Both the position numbers and the translations under genes were made by a program. From Epinephelus fuscoguttatus (Eukaryota; Chordata; Actinopteri; Perciformes; Serranidae), in assembly GCF_011397635.1 (NCBI RefSeq), contig NC_064771.1:18601379-18665378 (forward strand): a stretch of DNA of 64,000 bases, read 5' to 3'. Shown here piece by piece: positions 10,981-22,794 of this stretch. The number at the start of each line of letters is the position of its first letter. Position 1 is the first letter of the stretch. The notes beneath the pieces are model-generated. The model was not told the origin of the DNA, searched no databases, and worked only from the letters and a program-made list of their open reading frames with translations.

Positions 10981-12078
10981 TTATTATAGGCCGACAGGCA
11001 GGCTCTGTGCGCACTGCCCTTTAAGATGCGTCTGTAATCTGGCCGTTAATGGAAAGTCATTCCTGCTGTTTTCTGCGGTGCAGGCAGGAGATCTGCTCCA
11101 GCTGGCCTCGGGAAGGAGACAGGAAAAAAAACAACCGACCGACACTACCGTGGCGCATTTTGTGTCGGCCCACAAACCCAGGAAGGAAGGGGAGAGGACG
11201 GGCCCCGCCGAGGGAGACGGAAATGAGAGGGGGGTGTCCAAAGAGGAAACCCTATCCCTTTAAGAGCAAGTGGGACATAGCGGTGCGAGAAAAGGAGAGG
11301 AGGGGGAGAAGAAAGAGGAATTAAAAAAGAAAAGGAAGAAAGAGACAGGGAGGGAGGAGGGAGAGCGGGCGATAAAAAAAGAAAGATGACATCCTCGCAG
11401 CTGAACGGCCGAGGTGGAGCGATAGGCTGCGGCCCGGCGAGAGCGCCGCTCGCCGGGGTCAGGGCTTGAATCCAACAACGAGGCTTCGACAAACACCCGA
11501 TTGGCCTATTGGGGGAAATCGGAAAAATAGATTCATAAATTAAAAAACAAAGCATGAGCTGCTGTGCTGCCAGATACGTGTGTTATAACTCATATTTTTC
11601 ATGTTCTCTTGCGTACAAATGCATTTATTTCCCGTAGAGTGGTTTGTGTTTATTGCGAAAGTGTGATAGTGTAAAATGCGCTTTTTGGTGGGCTTTGAGA
11701 GCACTTTGGTTGTGTGATGTGGCGTTTTAGTGAAGGTTGGTGTTTGGTGAATGAAAGTTAGACACCAAAGTGAGAAGAGAAGCAGGCCATTATAGGAGCT
11801 GGCCTGCTCCACTCCTGCCTGTGTGCTGCAGCCTGCGTTAGTCAACAGCTGCGTGCATTTTAATTGACAGCATTAGGCTACCTCAATGAGAAAAACATAT
11901 TTTTGCGGACGACTTTATTCACGTTTCGCAAGAAAATCCAGGAGCCCGGCGTCTCTGCTGCAGGACAGGCGACTGTTTGCGCCTCGATCACCGGTGGGCC
12001 GATCAAAACCATGCAAAGGCTGCCCTCCTCGATCTCAATCAGGAGCTGACGTTATAATCTCCATCGCTGTGGCGCAAA
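10981..12078 (+). promoter_or_regulatory. maz: maz promoter and 5' UTR region
   Basis: Base composition switches sharply from A/T-rich to G/C-rich with purine-rich GAGGAGG and GGGAGG tracts (11170-11480) and a CpG-dense block at about 11400-11470. The first maz coding exon follows at 12079. No start site can be fixed from sequence alone. Open frames here are long only because of the GA-rich composition. Confidence 0.5.
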
Positions 12079-15000
12079 ATGGATGCTGCTTGGAGCAATT
12101 TTCTCTTCCAGGTAGGCTTGCTGAGCATTTCTGGCCTCTCTTTCTGCTCTCATTGTCACTGCGCGCATTTTCTCACATTGTGTACCCCCAGCAGCCCCAC
12201 AGCCCTCACATCTCCTATTTCAACCTAGCACCTCAAGATAATGCTGGGACTTGTGTTTACATTTGGTGATGGCCTTCTGCTTGCTTCTCCAGAATACTCC
12301 CACCCAAAACCAAGTGGAGGGGAGCCTCCAATCAGAGCTCATGCCCGTGCATACGAGTTCTCCCCAAACCCCACCCACAGAGCACATAGCACAGCCTCCT
12401 TCGACTGTGGACACTGCTGCTCTCAGTGAGGAACCCCTGCCTGGTGAGGGACACTGCACTGCATCCTACACCTGTGGAGCTGACAAGAGTAAATACACAA
12501 CACTCTACTCTCATGGGGAGGATTCAGGCAGGTGATATAATCCCAGGGACTTTCATTTTGGTCATTTGCAGGTGAAAAGATGGAATATTTTTGTATATAT
12601 TTCAAGAACCCCAAAAATTCAAATTACGTAAATTCCATGAGATTTATCTGGCTCTAAAAAGTCAGAGTGATCTGGTCGCTCAAATTGGATTTTTTAGATT
12701 TTAGACACCTAAAATTCAACACATGAACATCTGGGTTATCAGGACACGTTGTTCAACATCAATGTTTCTCAGTATTTATTTGATTAAAGGTCCAGTGTGT
12801 AGGATTTATGGGGCTATATTGGCAGAAATAATCACCTGAAAATAAGTATTGTTGTGATTTGTTACCTCAGAATAAGACGTTTATATCTACCTCCTCGCAA
12901 ATTTGCAAATCCTAGGATGGTGAAGGAATAGCCTGCCTCAAGGCCAAAACACACTCCCGGCAAAGGCCTCACATTAAAAAATACATCCCTATTATTTTCA
13001 ATGTACAACCCAAAACCAGTGGGGGCTACATGCACATCGGCACTCCAGGACGCACGGCCCTGTAGCACGCCGCTGTCCTATTTCCAGCTTTGCCACCTCC
13101 AGAATTAAATGCACTCTACTTATACATACAAGCTCCCGTGGCAGCTCTTTTTCTCTGCTCCTATGGTAGCTCGACTCCTCTCCTCACCATTGATGCAAAC
13201 AGAACTCTGTGTGTGACAAAGAATGGATGAGGAGAGACTTGTTGAGGTCGAGAAATATCCCGAGCTAAATGACCCACAATCCCGTCGTTGTAAAGGCAAT
13301 GGCTAAAAAGATATTGCCGGGCCAGTTATGGCTCTCGAGATCGGCTCTTTAGGAGAGAAATCAAGTTTAATCAGGGGCTCTCCACACATGATTTTATGCT
13401 AATGCAAAGATGGAGGAAGTACAGATCTTTTAGTAAAAGTAGTTAACTTTGCTCGGTCGTCTGTTGACGGGCTGCAGCGCAACACGTCCAGTGTGTGCCA
13501 GGGGCGGCATATGATGTGCCGTGCCCCGGTAGCAGCAATGTGTTTTCCTAACCAATCCAACCAGTGAAGGCAACAAGTACTAGCCAATCACAGGAAGAGA
13601 AGGGTAGGTCATTTCTTCGCTATCCTAGGATTCTCAAATTTACATCCTCGTCTATGGATATCGCCATGTTTCGCTCAGTTTTGACTGTTTTCTGAATGTT
13701 TTCTTACTTTTAGCGTAGTTGACTTGTCTATGGTTAAACTTTCAAAAAACGTCATGAAAACTTGATGTAGTTTTCATGACGTTTTTTGATGCTTGATGCT
13801 TTTTAGAGCTACAACCTGTGATTAGAGTTGAAACAATTAGTCGATCAATTTCTCAACAGAAGCGGGTAAAAACTGACCTTGAGGGCATAAAATTTCCAAT
13901 TTCTATTAAAAGATAAATGTGACATTGCTATAACATTACAGGGATGACTTTTTTTCTTGGTCAGTAGCAGAAAACAGCAGAATGACTGTCGTAAACAACG
14001 ATCAGACCAAGCAAAGGAGCGCAGTGTGTACTGGTGTATCAATACTGCGGAAATTGAGTATTGAAAGTTAAAAGAAACTATTTAAAGTTTCTTAACAGCT
14101 TCAGTGTCTCAGATTTGAACATTTAATAGTTTGTGTTGGCCTCTGTGACAGTAAACTGGATTTTATTTTTGATTTGGGACTGTTGGCCAGACAAAATAAG
14201 CAACATAAAGATGTCAACTTGAGTTTTTTCACTATTTTCTCAAATTTAACTGACTAGACGATAAGTTTTGATTATTGTTGCCATTAAACAGTAACAGTTT
14301 CATCTTCAAATTGCTTATTTTATCCAACCAACAGTCTAAAACCCAAAGATATTTAATTAACCCTGATGGAAAACAAGACAGCAACAATTATTTCATTCCT
14401 AGTTTCATGCTTACATATGTGTTCACCTGCAGATTACCAAAACAGGCTTGACTGGGACGATGCTTTACAGCAGCTCATTTTGCTTATTGCTATCTTCATT
14501 GACACATATTGAATATGTCATCTTTGTTTGACTTGTCATTTACTCTCTAAACCTGTTTGTTCACTAGATGTTACTGTTACCAAATTTGCTTGAAAGATTA
14601 CTTTAAATGACTATTTCAAAAATTCAAAATCAATTTACTGGAAATTAACACCTCTCTGTCTCTCCTCCCGCCTCCTTGTGGTCCAGTGAAGCCAGTGTCT
14701 CGGCCGCCCCGCGTGCCCCACATCTGTGCCATCTGCAACAAGCAGTTCAAGAACAACTACAACCTGCGGCGGCACCAGTCGGTCCACACTGGGGTACGCA
14801 TGAAGGACAGGGCCAGAGAGCAGGCGGAGGGGGCAAAGGAGGGAGCAGCCGGCCAGGTTGCGGTGGCGGTGGCGGCCCCGTCGGCGATGGCGGTGGGGGC
14901 CGGAGGGAGGGCGGAGAGGCCCACTGTTCCCCTCTCCCTGCTACACCTCTCCGCACCTCCCACTCTCGCCCCTCCCGGCGTGCTGGCGGGGGCCCAGCAG

Positions 15001-18000
15001 CCTCCCCTGGGTAGTCAGGATGGTGAAGGGGTTGCCATGGCTAACGTAATGGCTAGTGTTAACCCCCATGCTCCGCCTCCTGCTGCTGTCGTCATGGCCA
15101 CAGGGGCGACAGTACAGGTGGGTCAGGGCCTTGTGGAGATGGCTGTCGTCAACCCCAAACCTTCAAGCATGTTGTTTCTCTAGCTGCCTGGCCACAGGGA
15201 CGGTTTGCCATCTTTTTTTTTTTTTGGATCTTACAAGCAGTTACTGTGTGTCTCCTGCTGCATCTGACTGAAACTCTCCTGTGTGTTAAAGTCTACAAAA
15301 TGTCCATGTACAATTATCAGCTCAGGGACCAGTAAATTTCATCCCAGGGTTTGGCATTGGTCCCCAGTTTGAGAAACAACGTGCTAGAAGCCCCCCCACG
15401 CTCCCCTGCATGTTCTCTGTAACACAAACAGTGTGAAAGCAGATAAAGACTTTAAATCCAGTGGGAGGGAGTTAATCTAACACGCGAATCAACTGTCAGA
15501 CATGTTTTGCAACTTTGGTACAAATCAGGCGGAAATATCAGTGTGCATTTGCATGCAACAAAGACATAAAAACATGACAATATGTAACACTGAATGTATC
15601 TAACTGTAATTCTACTTTCCATCTAAACTCTGTAGTTTGTGTATCTGCTTGTTTGTGTTGTCTCAGCGGCCTGCAAATCCCAACCCGAACCCAGTGAGGA
15701 AGAACCACGCCTGCGAGACCTGTGGCAAGGCGTTCCGCGACGTCTACCACCTCAACCGCCACCGCCTGTCTCACTCAGACGAGAAGCCGTTCTCCTGTCC
15801 AATCTGCCAGCAGCGCTTTAAGAGGAAGGACCGCATGAGCCACCACGTGCGCTCCCACCAGGGTGGTGTGGAAAAACCCTACGTCTGCCCCCACTGTGGC
15901 AAGGCTTTCTCCAGGTGACGATGCGGAACAGTTTAAGTCTAAAAACATATAGGGCCCTATCTTAAATCGGGTACTAAGTGTCCCACTGCTACTTTCAGAC
16001 CGACGGTGTTTTAAGTAGCAAATGTACTTTTTCCTGGACGGCACAGTGGACAGTGGTTAGCATTGTCGCTTCACAGCAAGAGGGTTTGCATGTTCTCCCT
16101 GTGTCAGTGTGGGTTTTCTCTGGGTACTCCAGCTTCCTCCCACAGTCCAAAGACATGCAGGTTAATTGGTGACTCTAAATTCCCCGTGTGAATGGTTGCC
16201 TGTCTCTACATGTCAGCCCTGTGATAGTCTGGTGACCTGTCCAGGGTGTACCCTGCCTCTCGCCCAGTGTCAGCGGGGATAGGCTCCACCCCACAGCAAC
16301 CCCTAACAGAATAAGCGATTACAGAAAATGAATGAATGTACCTCTTCCCCTCTGTGTACCCAGGGGCGTGTAGGTCTTAAAATGAGGTGTGTTCACTGGC
16401 ATTGTTGGCGCATTGCTATTTTTAGGTAGCAGAAAGAGATTGACGAACTAAAATGTGGTCTTCCTGCTACTTAAAGGACGCATTATGCAGATAGTAAGAT
16501 GCTAGTTCACAACAAACTCTGCTCGTTACACACCCATGGATTGACGGATGTGTTGTGGATGGGTGAATATTACCTCATCAGTGAGGAAAATTTGATTCTC
16601 TAAAATGTGAACACAGCAGAGAGCAGAGCAGAGCTGCTGTCCAACTCCACACTGAGAGATGCTGGGCGCATTTACACACGAGGAGCAGCACAACTTCAGT
16701 TTAGTTCTGTTTCTTCTGTTAACTTTATAACTATAGTTTTAAGTTTTGCTGCTTATATGTCTCACAATATTTGCTGCAGTGACATCACCGCTCTTACTGC
16801 ATTACTCTCAGCAGAAAATGGCTCGCTTCTCCAGTTTGCTGAATCAGCCATATAATAGCAGAGCCCCAGGTGCGCCTGGCTTTTAAAGGGAATGGAAGAT
16901 GACACTTGAATTGGTTGAAATCATATCTAGAACACACCTATGATTAATTAAGGGACTAAATACAACACCTTTGCCCCTTTGCGCCTTACTTGGTGCCCAG
17001 ATTATGAGCCGGACACGCCAAAAATGCACTTTAGACCATGCGCTATAGATCATTTAAAAAGGGCCCACTCTGTCAGGATCAAGTTCGTCAAGGAGAAAGA
17101 CATCCTTTAGCTTAGCTTAGCATAAAGACTGGAAACAGCTAGCCTGGCTCTGTCTGGACAAAACAAATTCTGCCCACCAGCACCTCTAAATCTCACTAAT
17201 GATAACGTTATATCTCACTCATTTAATCTTTTCAAAAATTAGATGTAGAAATGACGATTTGCTATTATGTGCCTGACTGTTTCTAGACTGGGACCACTAA
17301 CTAAGCTAAGACAGCTGGCTGCTACCTGTAGCTACATATTCAGCACACAGACATGAGAGTGGTATTTATCTTCCTGTCTAAGTCTTGACAAGAAAGCAAA
17401 TACGTGTTTTTTTTCCACTTTAAAGGGAGCCCTATAACTGATAGTGTCCTAACACATTGACTCTCTTTCTCTCTCAAGGCCGGACCATCTAAACAGTCAT
17501 GTCAGACAGGTGCACTCCTCAGAGCGACCCTTTAAATGCCCGGTGAGTCATGTTTACTCTGTAACATTCTCTTCTATCAGCTGCACACAGCGTCGTTTTT
17601 TTTTTCAGTCCATTCATGTTAACAATGGCCGTGTTTACATGCACTGTGTTCCCGATGACTCAAGGTTGAGGTTTTGTACATTGCTGCACTTTAATCTGTG
17701 TCTTCGGCTGATATCTGTTGACATGAGTGAATGAACATTGAGAGCATTACCATGGAAACTGATCTGGATAGAGTACATGTCTTTCTGAAACAGAGTGCAG
17801 CATGTATCTCACTGTGATTGTTGTATTATATTTACATGCAGCAGCTTAAAGTCTGATACTCACCTGAGCATGACAAACATACTCAGTGTGCATACTATAC
17901 ATTATATATGTGTGTGTTACAGTATGTGAGGTTATTTTCCATAAAGAGTTGTAGAGCAGCATTGGTTCTTAAAACTTGGCTGATTTACGTGTGCATTACG

Positions 18001-20521
18001 TGTGCACAGGCTTTTGCTTTTATATGTTTCTCTGCAATCACCCTGTCCTCCGTCTTTTTTCAGACCTGTGAGTCCAGCTTTGCCACGAAGGATCGTTTGC
18101 GTGCACACATGATTCGCCACGAGGAGAAAGTCCCCTGCCACATCTGTGGCAAGCTCCTGTCTGCCGCTTACATCACAGATCACATGAGGGTGCACAACCA
18201 GTCACAGCACCACGCCTGCCATCTCTGTAACCGCAGTAAGTACACATGCTTTAATTTATTAGTTTACATTAAAGCAGCTAACATCAATATTTTTACATTA
18301 ATTGTTAATGTTACTACACGTAATACACCCCGCAGAGAGTTCTCCTCAGCTCTGCAGTTATCCTCAGCTCTGTGGAGCTTTAAAGCATCTTTCACCTGAG
18401 TGTTTTGGTTTTCCAGTCTGTGTCTAATGCCTGTCATACACGACAAGACTTTTAAAGGACTAAAGTCTGACGCCCTCTCATATCTAAAGACATCCCATCC
18501 TGCTTCTGGTCCACAAAAACGCATGACTCGAAACACAAAATAAAATGTGCCATACGTCGACAGTATACTTGTCAATTGTGGATTAATATAATCTAAAAAA
18601 AACCAAAAACTATGTTTTTATCTTTACATATTTGATTTGTCGCCTAAACTCGTGACCAGCCTCCGTTGGTTAGCTGCTCTATTTTAGTGGGAGGAGACCG
18701 TGATAATGAGAGGCAACAAGTTTCAAAAATTAAGATTCCTCCCTAAAATAAGTTCTGGTTGGAGCTTCGGATACACACCACATTAAACACCAGCTCATGT
18801 TCACTTTACAACTTCACCAGTTTCACCTCCTTTTCCACAATACAAAAGAACCTGTTCATGTTCTTTACTGTCTACCCAGTTTGCTGCTTCCCGTTTGGTG
18901 CTGGAGTGAATCCAGCAATCGGTTGTGGACAGTCCTCTTGCCATTGAATTTCAGTATTTGCATGAGCCACGATTAAAACTTAGATAATATTAAACATGTT
19001 TGATTTTATTTGAACATCAGAGAAGATGAGACTGAGTTTTATGATCATTTTACACTCAACAATTGAGATCACAAGAGCCTGCACCAACTGAGGTCAAACT
19101 CTCCTGATTATAATATGATATTAAATCTGCGACAATAAAATAATTTGAAATGTTGTTTGGCATAATGTCGGCATTAACCGTTTCAGTTATTTCCAGCCAC
19201 AGCAGGCAGCTGTTCTCAGTGAAAAAGCGCTGATAAATCCACTGTACATGACCTCCCCAGCACAAAATAACGCACAGACCCAAGTAGGGACTAGCTGGTG
19301 GACATAGTGGAGCTTTTAGCAGCAAAAGAACAGATATTTCCCTCAGGAGGGTGAATATTGTTGTTCTATACCTGCTGGATATGTCAGTCGGCAGCTATTT
19401 GCTAATGAATCTAACATATAAACTTAAAAAGTGGCCAAAGAAATCTTCAGGCTAAAGTGCAGGTAAATTAAGAGTATTTTACTGTATTCAACCTGTAATT
19501 CCAGCCTTTTGTTGTAAATGTGTGTCAAATAGCACGGCTGTTTATCTGTTTCATGATAAGATGAGATGCATTTTCACCACAGACACATTATGAGATGTTG
19601 TTATTTACCTTTAGAGGTCAGTTTTAGTCATTTGTGGCCATGTACTCTGCATAAGCAAGATCAGATGTCAGCAGGTGCTGGGTATCTGTACTCGATACCT
19701 AATAAACGATTCCCAGATCTAGAAGAAAAAAATTCTTCTTCTTATAGTTTTGCTTGCAGCTGTCACCACAAGGGTTCTTTGATTGGCCCACTACCACAAC
19801 AGCTATAGCCCATACAGTTCGTGGTGTGGTGAAGTGGAGCACAGTGTATTTGTCAGAGTTGGAAATTGAGCATGCCGGGATGCAACCAAACTCTACGAAA
19901 ATTATACAACTTTGTAACAAAATAGCTTATTGATTTGGACCAAGCAAGACAACTCTAGGTCTGAAAGCACCTCAAGGGTACTGGTATTGGTACTGGTGTC
20001 ATAATTTTTTAACTGCTCAGCCGTAGACGTCGCTTTATGACTTGTTACTTCATGTTGACAACTGTTTGGATTTGAATTTGCTTGGATCTTCTGTTGGCTC
20101 AGTGCTGAATGAACAAGCTATAACATCTCTATTTCTCACTGAAACAACTAAGAGTCATTTCCACTCTCCTCCCTCAGGTTTCACCACACTGACATACCTT
20201 CGTGTCCATGCCCAGAAGCACCATGGCCAGGAGTGGAAGGATAGTCCGGGCGGATTCGGTGGCACAGCCTCAGGCGGCATACTCGTCTGCCACTTGTGCG
20301 GCGTCCACTGCAAGACACCCACTCAGCTCCAGGGTCACATGGGCACCCATAGCAACAACCAGGGTGCCCCGAGCCCCATCACCTCTAATGTGGCTGCCAG
20401 CAGCTCTGTCTCCCTTAGCAACATGGTGACAGCGCCTACTGTGTATGTCACTGGCAACACGGTGGTGGACCTGCTCGTCACAGACTGCTCTAGCATCGCA
20501 GCACCACAGTCCCACAGTTAG
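12079..20521 (+). CDS. maz: MYC-associated zinc finger protein
   Basis: Nuclear C2H2 transcription factor that binds G-rich promoter sites and has CTCF-like insulator roles in mammals. Coding exons: 12079-12111, 12293-12443, 14687-15117, 15667-15914, 17479-17542, 18064-18235, 20178-20521; 1443 nt, 480 aa (human MAZ is about 477). The first exon encodes MDAAWSNFLFQ, like the short alternative first exon of mammalian MAZ. Exon 2 carries the conserved STVDTAAL. Eight zinc fingers are visible: about 73-95, 221-241, 249-269, 279-300, 308-328, 334-353, 361-381 and 404-424. The core (RKNHACETCGKAFRDVYHLN) is nearly invariant in the family. Residues 96-205 between fingers 1 and 2 are an Ala/Gly/Val-rich linker longer than in human. 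The last exon ends in a Ser/Thr/Val-rich tail, stop TAG 20519-20521. Exon phases agree at all six junctions. VEZF1 and PATZ1 are related, but the finger sequences fit MAZ better. Confidence 0.93.
12784..13110. mobile_element. MITE fragment in maz intron 2
   Basis: It begins with the terminus AAAGGTCCAGTGTGTAGGAT shared with 7907 and 24119. The interior differs from both. No matching right end was found, so it looks truncated. Non-coding. Confidence 0.5.
13742..13789. repeat. Perfect 20-bp inverted repeat with 8-nt loop
   Basis: 13742-13761 (TCAAAAAACGTCATGAAAAC) is the exact reverse complement of 13770-13789. It lies in maz intron 2. The arms contain TGACGT. It could be a short cruciform-forming site or the relic of a small MITE. 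Confidence 0.9.
13810..14400. repeat. Diverged interspersed repeat in maz intron 2
   Basis: Contains AATTAGTCGATCAATT, CCAACCAACAGTC and AAAACCCAAAGATAT words typical of a fish dispersed element. Related fragments occur at 7830-7905 and 32190-32450. Boundaries are approximate. Confidence 0.45.
15947..17066. mobile_element. DNA-transposon relic in maz intron 4, with nested SINE
   Basis: The left end reads TAGGGCCCTATCTTAAAT and the right end AAAAAGGGCCCA, an inverted pair. The inside is non-coding and is split by the SINE-like repeat at 16036-16337. TIR and size suggest a non-autonomous class II element; superfamily not assigned. Confidence 0.5.
16036..16337 (+). mobile_element. SINE-like repeat, GATTACAGAAAATGAATGAATG tail family
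   Basis: The head GGCACAGTGGACAGTGGTTAG resembles a tRNA-derived SINE head. The body has CAGCTTCCTCCCACAGTCCA and the tail ends AAAATGAATGAATG. The same family lies at 39594 (+), 35353 (-) and, as a fragment, at 48533. This copy lacks the usual stretch around the second promoter box. Confidence 0.75.
17104..17370. repeat. Interspersed repeat in maz intron 4
   Basis: Contains AGCTTAGCATAAAGACTGG, AACAGCTAGCCTGGCTCTGT and CCAGCACCTCTAAA, which I recognise as a common dispersed fish repeat. It ends about 110 bp before maz exon 5. No coding potential. Confidence 0.5.
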
Positions 20522-21231
20522 CAGTAGAGAGCGCAGCAATAATAACCTCAGTCCCTTAACAGAGGGCAAGGTTAGAGAAGGTCAAAGTTACGCGTAGATG
20601 CTGATCCGGTTTCAGTTTTGTAATGTCCCCACTTATAGGTAAGGTTAGGATTAAAAGGTGGGGGGAGATTAACTCCAGTCAGCATTCAAGGGCAGTATCA
20701 CCTCAGAGCTGCAGAGCTGGAGCATCGGAGAAAAGGAATCTGTATTAATAGAGCAATGAAGTCATGGAAAGAGGGACCTTTGTGGCTGCAGCGGCTTCAT
20801 TGACACTAACGACAAACATGGATGTGCTGCCCAAATATTCCTGAGTGCTCTCGTGCATTGAGGACTCCAGTGAAACTGTGGTATTGTGAGCATCTACTGT
20901 ATTACTGTCCCCTCTCTGCCCTCTCTCTCTGTCCCTCCCCTCAACCCTGGCATTGGCTGCTCTCTGCAAGTGCACCAAGTACTGTATATCTCTCACCAGC
21001 TCTGATCTTACCTCCATTTTGCAGCTCACTTACTAAGAATCCAAATGGCTTGCGTTAAGAAGTAGTAGGGAGAAAATAGCTCATAGAAAACGTAACGAAG
21101 AAACACTTTAGAGGGGAAGTTGTGTGTTTTGGGTGTGCGTGTAAGTCAGGGCTCTGCTAGCATGTTAGCTTGTTTGTTGACAAAACTAAAATCAACATTT
21201 GATTTTTGCAAAGCTGTAATGCCAGTTTATT

Positions 21232-22794
21232 AAAGGGTAGCTTTGGTATTTCTTTTTCTTACCTGGACCCTTTTTTCCCCACGTTTTTGTGTCTAACTGA
21301 CTAATAGGAACAACAATTCTTGAAACTGGTCCAGTATTAAGCGAGAGCGCTGCAGCTGGCAACAGCAACAGGCTGCAGTGTAATGTTAAGGGCAATTGTG
21401 CACCGTCAATCTACATCAACTAAAAGTGTTTGTGTTTGCCACTGACAGGCTCAGATTAATATTATAAGTGTCTGACACCATTATGAAAAGTATCCCGACA
21501 GAGATAGGCCTTTTTGTTTAACCAGAAACAGCCCTGAAATCGCTATCACCAAACCCACCAGACTCCATTTAAATAAACAGTAATTTTATTATTGTAAAAC
21601 ACTCTTCATTCTAAGGTGACAGAAACAAAATTAACTCATAAAAGTCATCTTGGTTCATCTTTCCACTGTTCCAGCAATGAACAGCTCTGGTTTGGTTGAA
21701 ATCGAATCTTAATTCACCCAGTTAGATGTGAATATATGCTGGATCTATACAGGCTAAAATTACTGTTTATTTAAATGGAGTCTGGTGAGTTTGCCGATAG
21801 CGATTTTGGGGCTGTTTCTGGTCAAACAAAAATGATCTTTTTCCTAAACAAAAACCTCTATCTCTGCAGGGATCCTTTCCACAATGTACAAATACATGGG
21901 ACACAGATTCGGCGCAACACATCTGCAGCATGCCCACAGCAGAGGGCGTCCATTATAATCAACTGAAGCTGCTACACTGACCACAGAGGCAGCGCTTGCC
22001 TAACATTATTTTAACGTAGCTCTTCCTTTTTTTCTGTACACATGGCTCTGCAGCCCTCTAAAGGCGAGTACCGTGTGTTTAAAATGATAAAACTGAATAT
22101 GTTTGGGGCGTCTGTGACTTAGTGGATAGAACAGGCGCCCCGTGTACAAGGCTGTTGCCGCAGTGGCCTGGGTTCGACTCCAGCCTGTGGTCCTTTGCTG
22201 CATGTCATTCCCTCTCTCTCTCTCTCCCCCCTCCACGCCTAACTGCCCTGTCAATTAAAGGCAAAAACACCCCAAAAAATATCTTTTAAAAAAAAAAAAT
22301 TAATACGTCATTATAGAGGTAGAGGTAATGCAAAGCAGCAGAGCAACCGCATTGTTACGTTTCATATTAAATAAATTAAATCAGTGCATTCTGTAGTTAA
22401 AATATTAATTAATTTAGCACCAGTTAATGTAGCCAACACTTCCAGACCCTCCATAATCAGCTGCATCATCACTCATTGCATATCAGTGTGCACACAGAGA
22501 AGCTAACAGCAACCCACATGCTACAAAGACCGTCTGTGTAGCAGGTAAAAAATCCAGCTCAATCTTCCTGGTGCGTCGCCATTGTAATAATAATCTGAGC
22601 CTGTCAGTGGCAAAAACAAGCACTTGTAGTTGTCAATTGACGGCGCACAAATGCCCCAATCGGTTACGTTGCAGCCCATGTCATGGCTTGCTCAATACTG
22701 GACCAATTTCAAAAATGCTATTTCCTGTTTGTCACTCGGCCACAAAAACATGGGACAACAGGGTCCAGGTTGAAAAATACCAAAGTTGCCCTTT
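21232..22794. mobile_element. Foldback element, copy 1 (interrupted palindrome)
   Basis: The outer arms (21232-21470 and about 22575-22794) are inverted copies ending in AAAGGGTAGCTTTGGTATTT-type termini. The inversion continues inward (21490-21600 against 21755-21888) around a centre near 21690. A block at about 21890-22575, including a SINE, interrupts the right arm; without it the palindrome is about 0.87 kb. Two further family members occur at 34854 and 39195. Shared words are CCACCAGACTCCATTTAA and AGCCTGTCAGTGGCAAA. No transposase is present. Confidence 0.8.
22105..22275 (+). mobile_element. tRNA-derived SINE with A and B boxes
   Basis: The head GGGGCGTCTGTGACTTAGTG contains a tRNA-like A box, and GGTTCGACTCC at 22171-22181 is a good B box. 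A CT-rich stretch follows, then CTGTCAATTAAAGGCAAAAA. It sits inside the right arm of foldback copy 1. The tRNA-like part cannot fold as a complete tRNA. Confidence 0.85.

Noticed and set aside
11049-11555. Open frames in the maz upstream G/C-rich region as coding exon
   Set aside because: GA-rich low-complexity translations with no match to the MAZ N-terminus; more likely promoter/5' UTR.
20042-20177. Extension of the last maz exon upstream
   Set aside because: The acceptor CCCTCAG at 20177 and the phase of exon 6 place the exon start at 20178; upstream codons do not match MAZ.
22105-22185. Possible tRNA gene with good B box
   Set aside because: Cannot form a full cloverleaf and continues into a SINE body and tail.
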